DNA from: Aplectana chamaeleonis
Taxonomy: Eukaryota > Nematoda > Chromadorea > Rhabditida > Cosmocercidae
Assembly: GCA_029168955.1 (NCBI GenBank)
Contig: JAPDOI010000698.1
Coordinates: 1-64,000, forward strand
DNA length: 64,000 bases
Reading direction: 5' to 3'
The translations under genes were made by a program, and so were the position numbers. Shown here piece by piece: positions 49,716 to 59,877 of the stretch; positions within the stretch are counted from its first letter, which is position 1, and each line of letters starts with the position of its first letter. Under the pieces are notes generated by a model. That model did no database searches, was not told where the DNA came from, and saw only the letters and a list, made by a program, of their open reading frames with translations.

Positions 49716-50290
49716 AAGCGCGAATCCCCCTGTGAAGAAGCGGAAGTTCCCCCCCCCCTACGTTTTTGAATAAGGATGTATTCCGTCTTATGGGAAAATG
49801 GTGAAGCTCGATTTTTTCCGAATACAGTGTAGAGGGGGAGGGGCGGCGCATCCGGCCCATCGTTCTGCGAAGCCAGACGAAAACTACGTGGAGGGGGGCA
49901 CACTGTACCTAATTGATGGAGGAGGGCCGTCGAAGCCAAACAAGTGCTGCGTGAAAGGTGGCCGTCGAAGCCGGCTCATCGTTTGGCAAAGCCAAACAAA
50001 TACTAATTGGTGGGTGGCCGGATAAGCTGGCTTATCGTTTGGCGAAGCCAAACGATTACTTTGTGGAGGGTGGCCGGCTAAGCTGGCTCATCGTTTGGCA
50101 AAGCCAAACGTTACATAAGTGGCATGTGGCCGGCAAAGCCAGCCCAACGTTCGGCGAAGCCAACCGAATACTAATTGGTGGGTGGCCGGCTAAGTTAGCT
50201 CATCATTTGGCGAAGCCAAACGAATATTTTTTTGGCAGTGGCACACTGTACCTGATTGATGGAAGAGGGCCGGCGAAGCCGGCTAATCGT
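49716..50290 (-). repeat. hairpin-satellite entry module, copy 1 of a direct duplication
   Basis: The segment begins GAAGCGGAAGT plus a run of C, then CTACGTTTTTGAATAAGGATG, and passes into hairpin units that include GGCACACTGTACC. It recurs at about 56,556-57,110 with a constant offset of about 6,843 bp. Removing the 4.3-kb CR1 insertion leaves the copies about 2.5 kb apart, so they are a higher-order unit of the right-hand hairpin block. Confidence 0.8.
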
Positions 50291-52104
50291 TTAGCGCAGC
50301 CAAACAAATACTATATGGAGGTTGGCCGGCGAAGCCAGTCCATCGTTCGGCAAAGCCGAACCGAATACTACGTAGAGGGAGGGGGTCGGCGAAGACGGCC
50401 CATTGTTCGGCGGAGCCAAACGAATACTACGTAGAGGAAGGGGGTCGGCGAAGCTGGCCCATCGTTCGGCGAAGCCGAACGGATACTACGGGGAGGGTAG
50501 CCGGGGAAGCCGGCTCATCGTTGTAGCCGAACGAATACTGCGCGGAGGGTAGCCTGCCCATCGTTTGGCGAAGCCGAACCGAATACTACGTAGAGGGAGG
50601 GGGTCGGCGAAGACGGCTCATCGATTGGCGAAGCCAACGAATACATCGTAGAGGGAGGGGGTCGGCGAAGCCGGCCCATCGTTCGGCGAAGCCAAACGAA
50701 TACTACGCGGAGGGTAGCCGGGGAAGCCGGCTCATCGTTGTAGCCGAACGAATACTGCGCGGAGGGTAGCCTGCCCATCGATTGGCGAAGCCGAACCGAA
50801 TACTACGTAGAGGGAGGGGGTCGGCGAAGACGGCTCATCGTTTCGCGAAGCCAACGAATACATCGTAGAGGGAGGCGGTCGGCGAAGCCGAACGATTAAT
50901 ACACGGAGGGTGGCCGGCGAAGCCGCAACGAATACTACACGGAGGGTAGCCGGCAAAGCCGGCCCATCGTTTAGCGCAGCCAAACAAATACTACATGGAG
51001 GGTGGCCGGCGAAGCCGGTACATCGTTCGGCGAAGCCGAACCGAATACTACGTATTAGAGGGAGTGGGTTGGCGAAGCTGGCCCATCGTTCGGCGGAGCC
51101 AAACGAATACTACGTAGAGGGAGGGGGTCAGCGAAGCCGGCCCATCGTTCGGCGAGTCCGAACGAATACTACGCGAAGGGTAGCCGGGGAAGCCGGCTCA
51201 TCGTTGTAGCCGAATAAATACTGCGCGGAGGGAAGCCTGCCCATCGTTTGGCGAAGCCAACGAATACATCGTAGAGGGAGGGGATCGGCGAAGCCGAACG
51301 ATTAATACACGGAGGGTGGCCGGCGAAGCCGCAACGAATACTACACGGAGGGTAGCCGGCAAAGCCGGCCCATCGTTTAACGCAGCCAAACGAATACTAC
51401 ATGGAGGGTGGCCGGCGAAGCCGGTCCATCGTTTGGCGAAGCCAACGAATACATCGTAGAGGGAGGGGGTCGGCGAAGCCGAACGATTAATACACGGAGG
51501 GTGGCCGGCGAAGCCGCAACGAATACTACACGGAGGGTAGCCGGCAAAGCCGGCCCATCGTTTAGCGCAGCCAAACAAATACTACATGGAGGGTGGCCGG
51601 CGAGGCCGGTACATCGTTCGGCGAAGCCGAACCGAATACTACGTAGAAGGAGAGGGTTGGCGAAGCTGGCCTATCGTTCGGCGGAGCCAAACGAATACTA
51701 CGTAGAGGAAGGGGGTCAGCGAAGCCGGCCCATCGTTCGGCGAAGCCGAACGAATACTACGCGGAGGGTAGCCGGGGGAGCCGGCTCATCGTTGTAGCCG
51801 AACGAATACTGCGCGGAGGGTAGCCTGCCTATCGTTTGGCGAAGCCGAACCGAATACTACGTAGAGGGAGGGGGTCGGCGAAGACGGCTCATCGTTTGCG
51901 AAGCCAACGAATACATCGTAGAGGGAGGGGATCGGCGAAGCCGAACGATTAATACACGGAGGGTGGCCGGCGAAGCCGCAACGAATACTACACGGAGGGT
52001 AGCCGGCAAAGCCGGCCCATCGTTTAGCGCAGCCAAACGAATACTACATGGAGGGTGGCCGGCGAAGTCGGTCCATCGTTCGGCGAAGCCGAACCGAATA
52101 CTAC
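49840..52104 (-). repeat. GC-rich hairpin satellite, block 3 (reverse orientation)
   Basis: Same two-hairpin unit as blocks 1 and 2 but inverted, so the plus strand shows GGCGAAGCC hairpins with a GAA loop. The order of special units next to the inverted-repeat arm mirrors the left side. Composite units recur (for example around 50,880, 51,290, 51,480 and 51,930: GCCGCAACGAATACTACACGG). The block is interrupted at 52,104 by a CR1 insertion and continues at 56,421. Confidence 0.95.
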
Positions 52105-52449
52105 TTTGATTCCCACCTCTTGTCACCGCGGTGGGTGGCCGGTGTTCTACAGATCCGGTTCACTTTCGACTCTCAACCGTCTTATCTACTTCACATCGTC
52201 TAACTTCTGTCTAGACTCATACTCCTGCACTCCTGTGCCCCCAATTCTCGAGGAAGTCCGCTAATGCTCGCAACTGGCTCAGTTTTCAACCAACTTCCTT
52301 TGGCTGGTCTACGAGTTCTGCCGACTGTTTTCATCGATTGTTGGTGACCAGCACGAACGCCGAGTTCCTAGTGGCTGAGGGACTATTTTTTTTTCAAATA
52401 CAGCCACCATCACCGGTGCATTATATTCTCTTACGGTCGATATCCGAAT

Positions 52450-53439
52450 ATGTCCACTCCTCTTTCGTCTCTACCTGTTCAGAACCGTCGTCAGCCTCCA
52501 CAAAAGCGACAACGAGCTCCAGAAGTCCAGTCTCCTTCGACGCCAAATGATCTCACCTCACTGGCCGACTCAATATTCGCAGACGACTCGATTCCTTCAC
52601 ATTTAAAACTTGTGCTCTCATATCTACTCGAAGATAGGAAGCAACTTCAAGTTATGGTTAATCATTGTCGTGAGTTGAATGATACGATTGTTAATCTCAA
52701 GTCTGAAATTTCTATTCTCAAGTCTTCAACAGTTTCTGTTTCTGATCGTGCAATCTCTCCTAGTCAAGTTGAGCCGATCAGTAATGTTTTGCCAATCTCT
52801 AACTCTCACGATTTTAAGCGTAATCAAGATCATGTTTCGTATGAAGAAGTTGAACGTAGAAGATCCGTCGTTATTGCTGGTGTTCATGAGAGTAAGGCTG
52901 TTCACAGTTCCGCTCGAGTTGTTAATGACTTTCATGTGGTACGTGATATCATGGATTATTTATCGATTGAATGTTCACCAATTTCGATTTTTCGTCTAGG
53001 CGCTCCTAGTGCCAATCATTCCCGACTGTTGAAAGTTGTGCTTCCCGCTACAATTTTTGCCAAACTGATGCTTCGCAGGGCGTATCGTTTACGGCATTTC
53101 AACATTGCCGGTTTGTTCATCAGACCTTCCCTTCCTAAGGCGGAAAGGGATCGACTGAAGACAGAACGACTGGCCCGTCGACAGCATCAGGGAGGTCAGT
53201 GTACCGTAAACAATTTTCCACCCTCTTCCTCTTCGCAAACTCGATCCAATAATTTTTCCATTGCTCACACCGCCATTCGAATTGTTGCCAATTCTTCTCC
53301 CACAGATCATAATGCTCATCCAAATGTTATCGAAATTTCTTCTGATGACACTCGTCGTTCTGCTACAAGCGTCCTGGGAACAGTTTTACCTAGTGGTTCA
53401 CAGTTTGCTACGCAGCCCGCACACTCGGGAAACCTCTAA
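52450..53439 (+). CDS. CR1 ORF1 protein (RNA-binding, coiled-coil)
   Basis: Starts at ATG and encodes 329 residues without interruption. The first 45 residues are Pro/Ser/Thr-rich and basic. A predicted coiled-coil or helical segment spans about residues 51-92 (LKLVLSYLLEDRKQLQVMV and onward). A compact RRM-like region follows at about 137-230, opening with RRSVVIAGVHES and including FRLG and KVVLPATIF. Then comes a basic stretch (KAERDRLKTERLARR, about 230-245) and a Ser/Asn-rich tail. This is the layout of CR1/Jockey-type ORF1 proteins, which bind the element RNA and form the ribonucleoprotein particle. No zinc knuckle is evident. The intact frame suggests recent activity. ORF2 begins within about 30 bp downstream. 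Confidence 0.85.
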   Translation: MSTPLSSLPVQNRRQPPQKRQRAPEVQSPSTPNDLTSLADSIFADDSIPSHLKLVLSYLLEDRKQLQVMVNHCRELNDTIVNLKSEISILKSSTVSVSDRAISPSQVEPISNVLPISNSHDFKRNQDHVSYEEVERRRSVVIAGVHESKAVHSSARVVNDFHVVRDIMDYLSIECSPISIFRLGAPSANHSRLLKVVLPATIFAKLMLRRAYRLRHFNIAGLFIRPSLPKAERDRLKTERLARRQHQGGQCTVNNFPPSSSSQTRSNNFSIAHTAIRIVANSSPTDHNAHPNVIEISSDDTRRSATSVLGTVLPSGSQFATQPAHSGNL

Positions 53440-53440
53440 A

Positions 53441-56258
53441 TCATCTTCGGCCTAGAACTGTTGGACTAAAGTGCATTTTGACCAATATCCGATCTCTTGT
53501 AAAAACATTGATTCGTTCATTTTAGTTTTTCTGAAAGAAAACTATGACCTTGTTTTTGTAACGGAATCTTGGTTGAATTCTAATAACGATATTGGTGCCT
53601 TACTTGGAGTGATAACCTCACAGTATTCTTTTGTTAGGTGTGACCGCCTACGCAGAGAAGGTGGCGGGGTTTTCCTGCTTCTCAAAAATACTATTCCTTA
53701 TATCGAGCGTTTCAAAGAGTCGGTCGCAAATGCGTATGAAATTCTCGTTTGTGACTTAGTTTTCCTACAAGACACAATTAGGGTTGTTTTAGTGTATAGG
53801 GCTCCTTCATGTAGCACTCATAACTCTGCTTTATTGAGAAAAGCGATCAGTGATTTCTGCTCCTACAATGGACATAGTTTGCTCTTGGGAGACTTGAACT
53901 TAGCTGATATCGATTGGATGGGTAGCAGTGACGTTAGTGCCGTTTCTAGAGAGTTTACTGATACGTTTTCTGCTCATAACCTGACGCAATTTGTTCTTGC
54001 TCCAACTAGGGGCAGTTCTACTCTTGACCTCGTCTTTTGCAATCATGATAATTTGATCAGACAATTGAATGTCCTCTCGCCTATCGGAAACAGTGATCAT
54101 TCAACAGTCGAGTTTCGCTTAAACGTAATAGCTCCGGTCAAGCCAGAGGAATGGATAAGGGATTTCAAATCTGCAGATTTTTCAGCTATTGAGAATTACT
54201 CGGGCCAAATCGACTGGTTCGGGTCTTTTGGAAATGTTGAATCTGTCTCTGAGAGGTATGAGATGTTTCTAGCCGCTTTGCATCACACCATGGAGACCTT
54301 TGTTCCAATGAAAAAAATCACTAGCTTTGACCATGAGGTTCCAACTTATCTGAAGAGAATGCTTTTTCGCCGCGATAGATTGTGGGATAACGCAGTAGCT
54401 GATGGCAGTGAATCATCATGGGCGCTATACAAGTCCTTCAATAATAAAGTACAGAGATCACTCATCAAATATAATTCTAGTTTTGAGAATAAGTTGGTGG
54501 AATCCCAGAATCCTTCCAAACTTTACAAATACATTACCAAAAGGCTTAAGCAGAAAAAAAGCATTCCTACTCTAGTCGGTGATGAGGATGGGACCATAGT
54601 CATTTCTGATAAGGATAAATCTGCACTGTTTGCCAAGAAGTTTCAAAGGGTTCACAATGATAGTATTGCTGAAGAGTGTGATGATATTCCTGTTCGTTTT
54701 CCGCTTATGGATCCGACCATTTGGTTCTACAAAGACGAAATAATTAACTTTCCGGCTAAGTGGCCCCGCTCGTCCTCTTTTACGCCTGACTCAGTACCTT
54801 TGTATTTTATTAAAAGGATTCTGGTTTTCATAGCCTCGCCTCTTGAATATCTCTTCAACTTGTCCTACATGAGAGCCGAGGTCCCCTTGCGGTGGCGCCA
54901 TTCTTATGTTGTTCCAATTCCAAAAAAAACCACCCTTTAACTCTGTGAAAAATTACCGTCCTGTCAGCATTACTTCCATTTTTGCAAGGACATTTGAGAA
55001 GATAATCAAGAACAAACTGACTGATCACTTGAAGAAGTATGATGTCATCCCTCGCTCTCAGCTTGGGTTCTGCAAAGGGAGGTCTTGTGAGACAGCTTTA
55101 CTCACTTCTTTCAATGATTGGTCTATAGCAGTGGAGAATAAGGAGATTGTACATGTTGTATTCTTTGATTTTGCAAAGGCTTTTGACAGAGTACCAACAT
55201 ATAAATTGGTCAAGAAATTGGAAGCTGTTGGTATTCATCCTCGGGCAGTCCAGTGGATTACTAGTTTTTTGCAGAATCGCACCTATCAGGTTAGAATTGG
55301 TAATGAGCTATCCTCAATTCACAGCATTTCTAATGGAGTGCCACAGGGTGGAGTTTTATCTCCACTTCTTTTCTTGATTTACACCTCCGAATTGCCTGAT
55401 GAAATTTCTCGTTTCGACGTTACTTGCACCATGTACGCAGATGACATAAAGATATACAAAATCATTCGAAGTTCAAGCGACATAGAAGCGCTCCAGGCTG
55501 CTATTGATCATGTAAAGAATTGGTCAGATCGGTGGGGACCACCCTTAGCTCCTCAAAAAACCAAAGTGCTCCGTATTGGCAACGATTCTGCAAATATCGC
55601 CTGTACGTTAGGCTCAGAGGTGTTGGAATTTGTGAATGAGGTTAAAGACCTCGGATTTATGTATAATAGTAAACTTAGTATTGACAGTCATTACAGACAT
55701 ATACTATCCATCGCATTCCACCGGACTTACAACTTGTTCAAAGCTCTTCGCTCTAGGAATGCTTTGACGCTCGTTAAAGCATACAAAACCTATGTTAGAC
55801 CACTTCTTGAGTCGGGTACCACTGTGTTTTCGCCATATAAGAAGAAGGATATCGACTACTTGGAGTCAGTGCAGAGTAGTTTCACTCGTAAACTCGCTAT
55901 TAGATGCTCAGGGCTAAGTTATGAGTTTATACCGAATGGAGTTCTTAGGCGGCATATATATTCTTTACCTAGTTTGTTGAATAGAAGAAAGAAAAATGAC
56001 CTTATTATGGCTTTCAAAATTTTAACAAGGAAGGTATCGAATCCCTTCACGAACTTTTTCACTTTCGCTAATTCCAGGGGTAGGAACAATAGGATTCGAT
56101 TCAAGGTTCCGTTATCAAGAACTAAAATAAGGTGGAGTTATTTTTCAGTAAGAATTCTTACGATGTTAAATAAAACATTTAAGGATGATTGGTTTCGAAT
56201 GTCACTTAATTTGTTCAAGTTAAAGACTAGAGAACTTGTGCTAACAGAGAATTCCTGA
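53441..56258 (+). pseudogene. CR1 ORF2 (AP endonuclease-reverse transcriptase), two A-tract frameshifts
   Basis: Two open segments, 53,471-54,940 and 54,906-56,258, give about 930 residues. Endonuclease motifs in the first segment: TESWLN (Glu 32), VYRAP (109), LLGDLN (Asp 141, Asn 143), STLDLVF (185) and SDHS (208-211). Reverse transcriptase motifs in the second: NYRPVS (16), FFDFAKAFD (catalytic Asp 88), NGVPQGGVLSPL (144), MYADDIKIY (179-180), APQKTKVL and YVRPLLES. The segments join where a run of eight A (54,922-54,929) should have seven. Upstream, NIRSL in another frame suggests that a second A-tract (53,501-53,505) has lost one base, so the true start lies before 53,471. All catalytic residues are present. 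Sequencing error at homopolymers is a live alternative to real mutation. Confidence 0.9.
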
Positions 56259-56420
56259 AAGTGTTGTGCTATAGGTATTTTTATAGGGTTTGCATTACTG
56301 AAGATTTCTTTTTAGCGCATCTATTTTATGATGCAGCGATATCATATTGTTTTTCTCAGTCATTTTTGTTTGTTCTACGTAGGTTTTCCTACGTCTATCA
56401 ATAAATAATAAATAAATACT

Positions 56421-58286
56421 TAGAGGGAGGGGAGAGTCGGCGAAGCCGGTCTAGCGGTCGGCGGAGCCAAACGAATACTACGTAGAGGAAGGGGGTCGGT
56501 GAAGCCGGCCCATCGTTCGGCGAAGCCGAGCGATTACTACGCGGAGGGTAGCCGGGAAGAAGCGCGAATCCCCCTGTGAAGAAGCGGAAGTCCCCCCCCC
56601 CTACGTTTTTGAATAAGGATGTCTTCCGTCTTATGGGAAAATGGTGAAGCTCGATTTTTTCCCGAATACAGCGTAGAGGGGGAGGGGCGGCGCATCCGGC
56701 CCATCGTTCTGCGAAGCCAGACGAAAACTACGTGGAGGGTGGCACACTGTACCTAATTGATGGAGGAGGGCCGTCGAAGCCAAACAAGTGCTACGTGAAA
56801 GGTGGCCGGCGAAGCCGGCTCATCGTTTGGCAAAGCCAAACAAATACTAATTGGTGGGTGGCCGGATAAGCTGGCTTATCGTTTGGCGAAGCCAAACGAT
56901 TACTTTGTGGAGGGTGGCCGGCTAAGCTGGCTCATCGTTTGGCAAAGCCAAACGTTACTTACGTGGAATGTGGCCGGCAAAGCCAGCCCAACGTTCGGCG
57001 AAGCCAACCGAATACTAATTGGTGGGTGGCCGGCTAAGTTAGCTCATCATTTGGCGAAGCCAAACGAATATTTTTTTGGCAGTGACACACTGTACCTGGT
57101 TGATGGAAGAGAGCCGGCGAAGCCGGCTAATCGCCAAACGAATACTATATAGGTGGCCAGCAAAGACGGTCCATCATTCGGCGAAGCTGAACGAATACTA
57201 CGTAGAGGGACGGGGTCGGCGAAGACGGCCCATCGTTCGGCGGAGCCAAACGAATACTACGTAGAGGAAGGGGGTCAGCGAAGCCGGCCCATCGTTCGGC
57301 AAAGCCGAACAAATACCACGCGGAGGGTAGCCGGGGAAGCCGGCTCATCGTTGTAGCCGAACGAATACTGCGCGGAGGGTAGCCTGCCCATCGTTTGGCC
57401 AAGCCGAACCGAATACTACGTAGAGGGAGGAGGTCGGCGAAGACGGCTCATCGTTTGGCGAAGCCAACAAATACATCGTAGAGGGAGGGGGTCGGCGAAG
57501 CCGAACGACTAATACACGGAGGGTGGCCGGCGAAGCCGCAACGAATACTACACGGAGGGCAGCCGGCAAAGCCTGCCCATCGTTTAGCGCAGCCACACGA
57601 TTACTACATGGAGGGTGGCCGGCGAAGCCTGCCCATCGTTTGGCGAAGCCAACGAATACTACGTAGAGGGAGGGGGTCGGCGAAGCCGGCTCATCGTTCG
57701 CCGAAGCCGAACAAATACTACGTAGAGGGAAGGGGTCGGCGAAGCCGAACGGTTACTACACGGAGGGTGGCCGGCGAAGACGGTCCATAGTTCGGCTAAG
57801 CCGAACGAATACTACGTACAGGCTATAAAACGGCGAAATTCACATGGCTCCAACGCGTGCTGGTGCGGAGCGGAGGTTAGTGACAGTGAGAGAGCGTAGG
57901 GCAGACGGAGGCCGAGGCGTCGCGCGCGCCGCTCGCGCCTCGATTGATGTGAATTACGACGTTTTATAGAGGGTAGAGCAAGGGGGTCGGCAAAGCCGGC
58001 CCATCGTTCGGCCGAGCCAAACGAATACTACGTAGAGTAAGGGGGTCGGCGAAGCCGAACGAATACTACTCGGAGGGTAGCCGGGGAAGCCGGCTCATCG
58101 TTGTAGCCGAACGAATACTGCGCGGAGGGTAGCCTGCCCATAGTTCGGCTAAGCCGAACGAATACTACGTAGAGCAAGGGGGTCGGCGAAGCCGGCCCAT
58201 TGTTCGGCGGAGCCAAACAAATACTACGTAGAGGGAGGGGGTCGGCGAAGCCGGCCCATCGTTCGGCGAAGCCAATTGAATACTAC
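56421..58286 (-). repeat. GC-rich hairpin satellite, block 4 (reverse orientation)
   Basis: Continuation of block 3 beyond the CR1 insertion. It includes the second copy of the 49.7-50.3-kb module and is interrupted by a small TIR element at 57,823. It ends at GAATACTACAATACC. Confidence 0.95.
57823..57969. mobile_element. small TIR element (MITE) inside the hairpin satellite
   Basis: Termini CTATAAAACGGCGAAATTCA (left) and the near reverse complement (right, ending GACGTTTTATAG) bound about 147 bp. The interior is CpG-rich with a GAGGCG/CGCCTC stem. The array sequence is resumed on both sides. A TA target is likely. Confidence 0.75.
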
Positions 58287-58635
58287 AATACCGCCCGCGA
58301 CTTTAGGAAAAACGGCGTTTTTGGCCCTTTTTTCCGCCGGAAAGCGCCGCTTTCTCATAACTTCGTTCAAAGTGGTCCGTTTGGGACGTCGGCGGCATAT
58401 TTAGAATCAGCATTGAGAGCTCTTCATGTTGAGCCTGCACATGTCTTACCCGGCAAACAAGGCATATAGGGTTAACGCAATCAATCGAGTGTACGAAAAC
58501 TGAAGCTAGATATCAATTTGGTGTAAATGTTTGACTTCATCTCAACCGTGCAGATGGAGGACGAGTTATACACAAGAATGATAGACCAATTTATGGAGGA
58601 GGCGAAAGTAAAAATTAATGATTTTTAGCCGCATC
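58287..58635. other. unique linker after the hairpin satellite
   Basis: No gene is recognised. It contains AACGCAATCAATCGAGTGT at about 58,474, a short match to about 45,338 that appears to belong to the dispersed repeat following it. Confidence 0.45.
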
Positions 58636-59265
58636 GACGCCCCGGCAGACACAGTCATCGTCATTCGCTCGGGCTCAGGGTGCCCGCGATCACAACCACG
58701 CTTGGTATAAACTCTTTCAAAACAGTTGAAACCTCTCCGGGTGCATTTCCCGCCTAGCGCCACCACTGTGATTTTGGCTTTGAAAAACGACCCTCGGTCA
58801 CCGAAGTCCCGTTCTCGGCTCAAACGGGACCAATCGACCTGCGACTCGGCCCACCGCATTTTTTTTTGATCTTCTTTCGAATAAGCACTGCGCCACCGCA
58901 ACCCGGAAAATTTGATTTTTCACTTTTTTGGGATGTGCTAAAACAGCGTTTTTTCCCCTGTTTGGCGCCCCGGCAGACACATTCATCGTCATTCGCTCGG
59001 GCTCAAGGTACCCGCGATCACAACCACGCTTGGTAAAGACTCTTTCGAAACAGTTAAAACCTCTCTGGAGGCATTTCCCGCTTAGCGCAACCACTGTGAT
59101 TTTGGCTTTGAAAAACGACCCTCGGTCATCGACGTCCCGTTATCGGCTCAAACGGGAACAATCGACCTGCGACTCTGCCCACCGCATTAGTTTTTGATCC
59201 TCTTTCGAATAAGCACTGCGCCAGCCCAATCCGGAAAGGTCAAATTTTCGCCACTCTCACATGTG
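58636..59265 (+). repeat. 325-bp family, two tandem copies
   Basis: The unit starts at CCCCGGCAGACACA (58,640) and repeats at 58,967 with a spacing of 327 bp. Shared internal words include TCATCGTCATTCGCTCGGGC, CCACTGTGATTTTGGC and CGAATAAGCACTGCG. A divergent copy lies at 45,330-45,935. No TIR, poly(A) tail or ORF identifies it as a particular element class. Confidence 0.75.
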
Positions 59266-59716
59266 CCAAGTCCATTTTCTCTTCAAGCGGGACTCTAGGA
59301 TTATGTGAAGAATGTGTTTTCGACGTATACCTGTTCACCTTTCCTTCCCCACAAACAGATTGACTCAAATTTTCTCCTTTCATGTTTCTAAGCACATAAC
59401 AGTTCAAATATCGAAGCAATAATACGGCATCAGATTGTGGATGCTTCTTTACCATTCTCAATGCGTTCAAATTGTTGATTTGAACAGTGCATTGATGAGG
59501 AACAGCACCGTCGTTGCGAGAAGGTACGCTCAAATGCTGCGCCGCTCCGCGAGCGCGCGCCTCTGAAGGAAGCGACGTGATGCAACTGTACGCAACATTA
59601 TACTTTTTTCGTATTTTCATTCGTGTTTGAATTTCCTTCTCTGTCATTAACGTGATGTTATTTGAGAAGTGTAAAGTGGCCTCGAAATACAAGGAACTCC
59701 AAACAGTAACGTGCAC
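59240..59716 (-). other. uncertain ORF of about 158 codons
   Basis: Open frame on the minus strand starting from GTG, not ATG. The composition is not obviously repetitive (segments such as VLLLRYLNCYVLRNMKG and QINNLNALRMVKKH), but I recognise no domain. It overlaps the end of the 325-bp repeat. It may be a chance ORF or part of a degenerate mobile element. Confidence 0.2.
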
Positions 59717-59877
59717 AGTACTAAAAATTGTGGAGCAAACTTAGAATCCAATTTGCCAACTTATGGGTGTTAATCCGTTGATGGGCAGCTCATCCCCATG
59801 ACTCATCATTCAACGCATATCGCCGCATTCGGCGTTTCGTCTGGCAACCCTCGTCTATCACGCGCGCGCAACCCTCG
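59717..59877. other. linker before the reversed sat42 array
   Basis: About 160 bp of unique sequence. CGCAACCCTCGTC and GGCAACCCTCGTC form a small direct repeat just before the array. No gene is seen. Confidence 0.4.

Larger units (their letters stand above)
52105..56420 (+). mobile_element. CR1-type non-LTR retrotransposon, near complete
   Basis: About 4.3 kb inserted in the hairpin satellite. The array reads GAATACTAC before it and AATACTTAGAGGG after it; AATACT at 52,097-52,102 and 56,415-56,420 may be a 6-bp target duplication. A 5' UTR of about 345 bp is followed by ORF1, ORF2 and a 3' UTR. Near the 3' end a hairpin (ACGTAGG, TTTT loop, CCTACGT at 56,377-56,394) precedes a short AATAA/ATAA repeat tail, which is the CR1-clade end structure. 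Confidence 0.9.

Noticed and set aside
49958..50434. ORFs in the hairpin satellite resembling FGKAKQILIGGWPDKLAYR
   Set aside because: They follow the repeat unit and appear on both strands in mirrored blocks. No conserved domain was seen.
35045..58286. The mirror structure as a single long-TIR DNA transposon with a transposase between the arms
   Set aside because: Everything recognisable between the arms is retrotransposon or MITE sequence. No transposase motif was found, so a transposon is only one of several possibilities.
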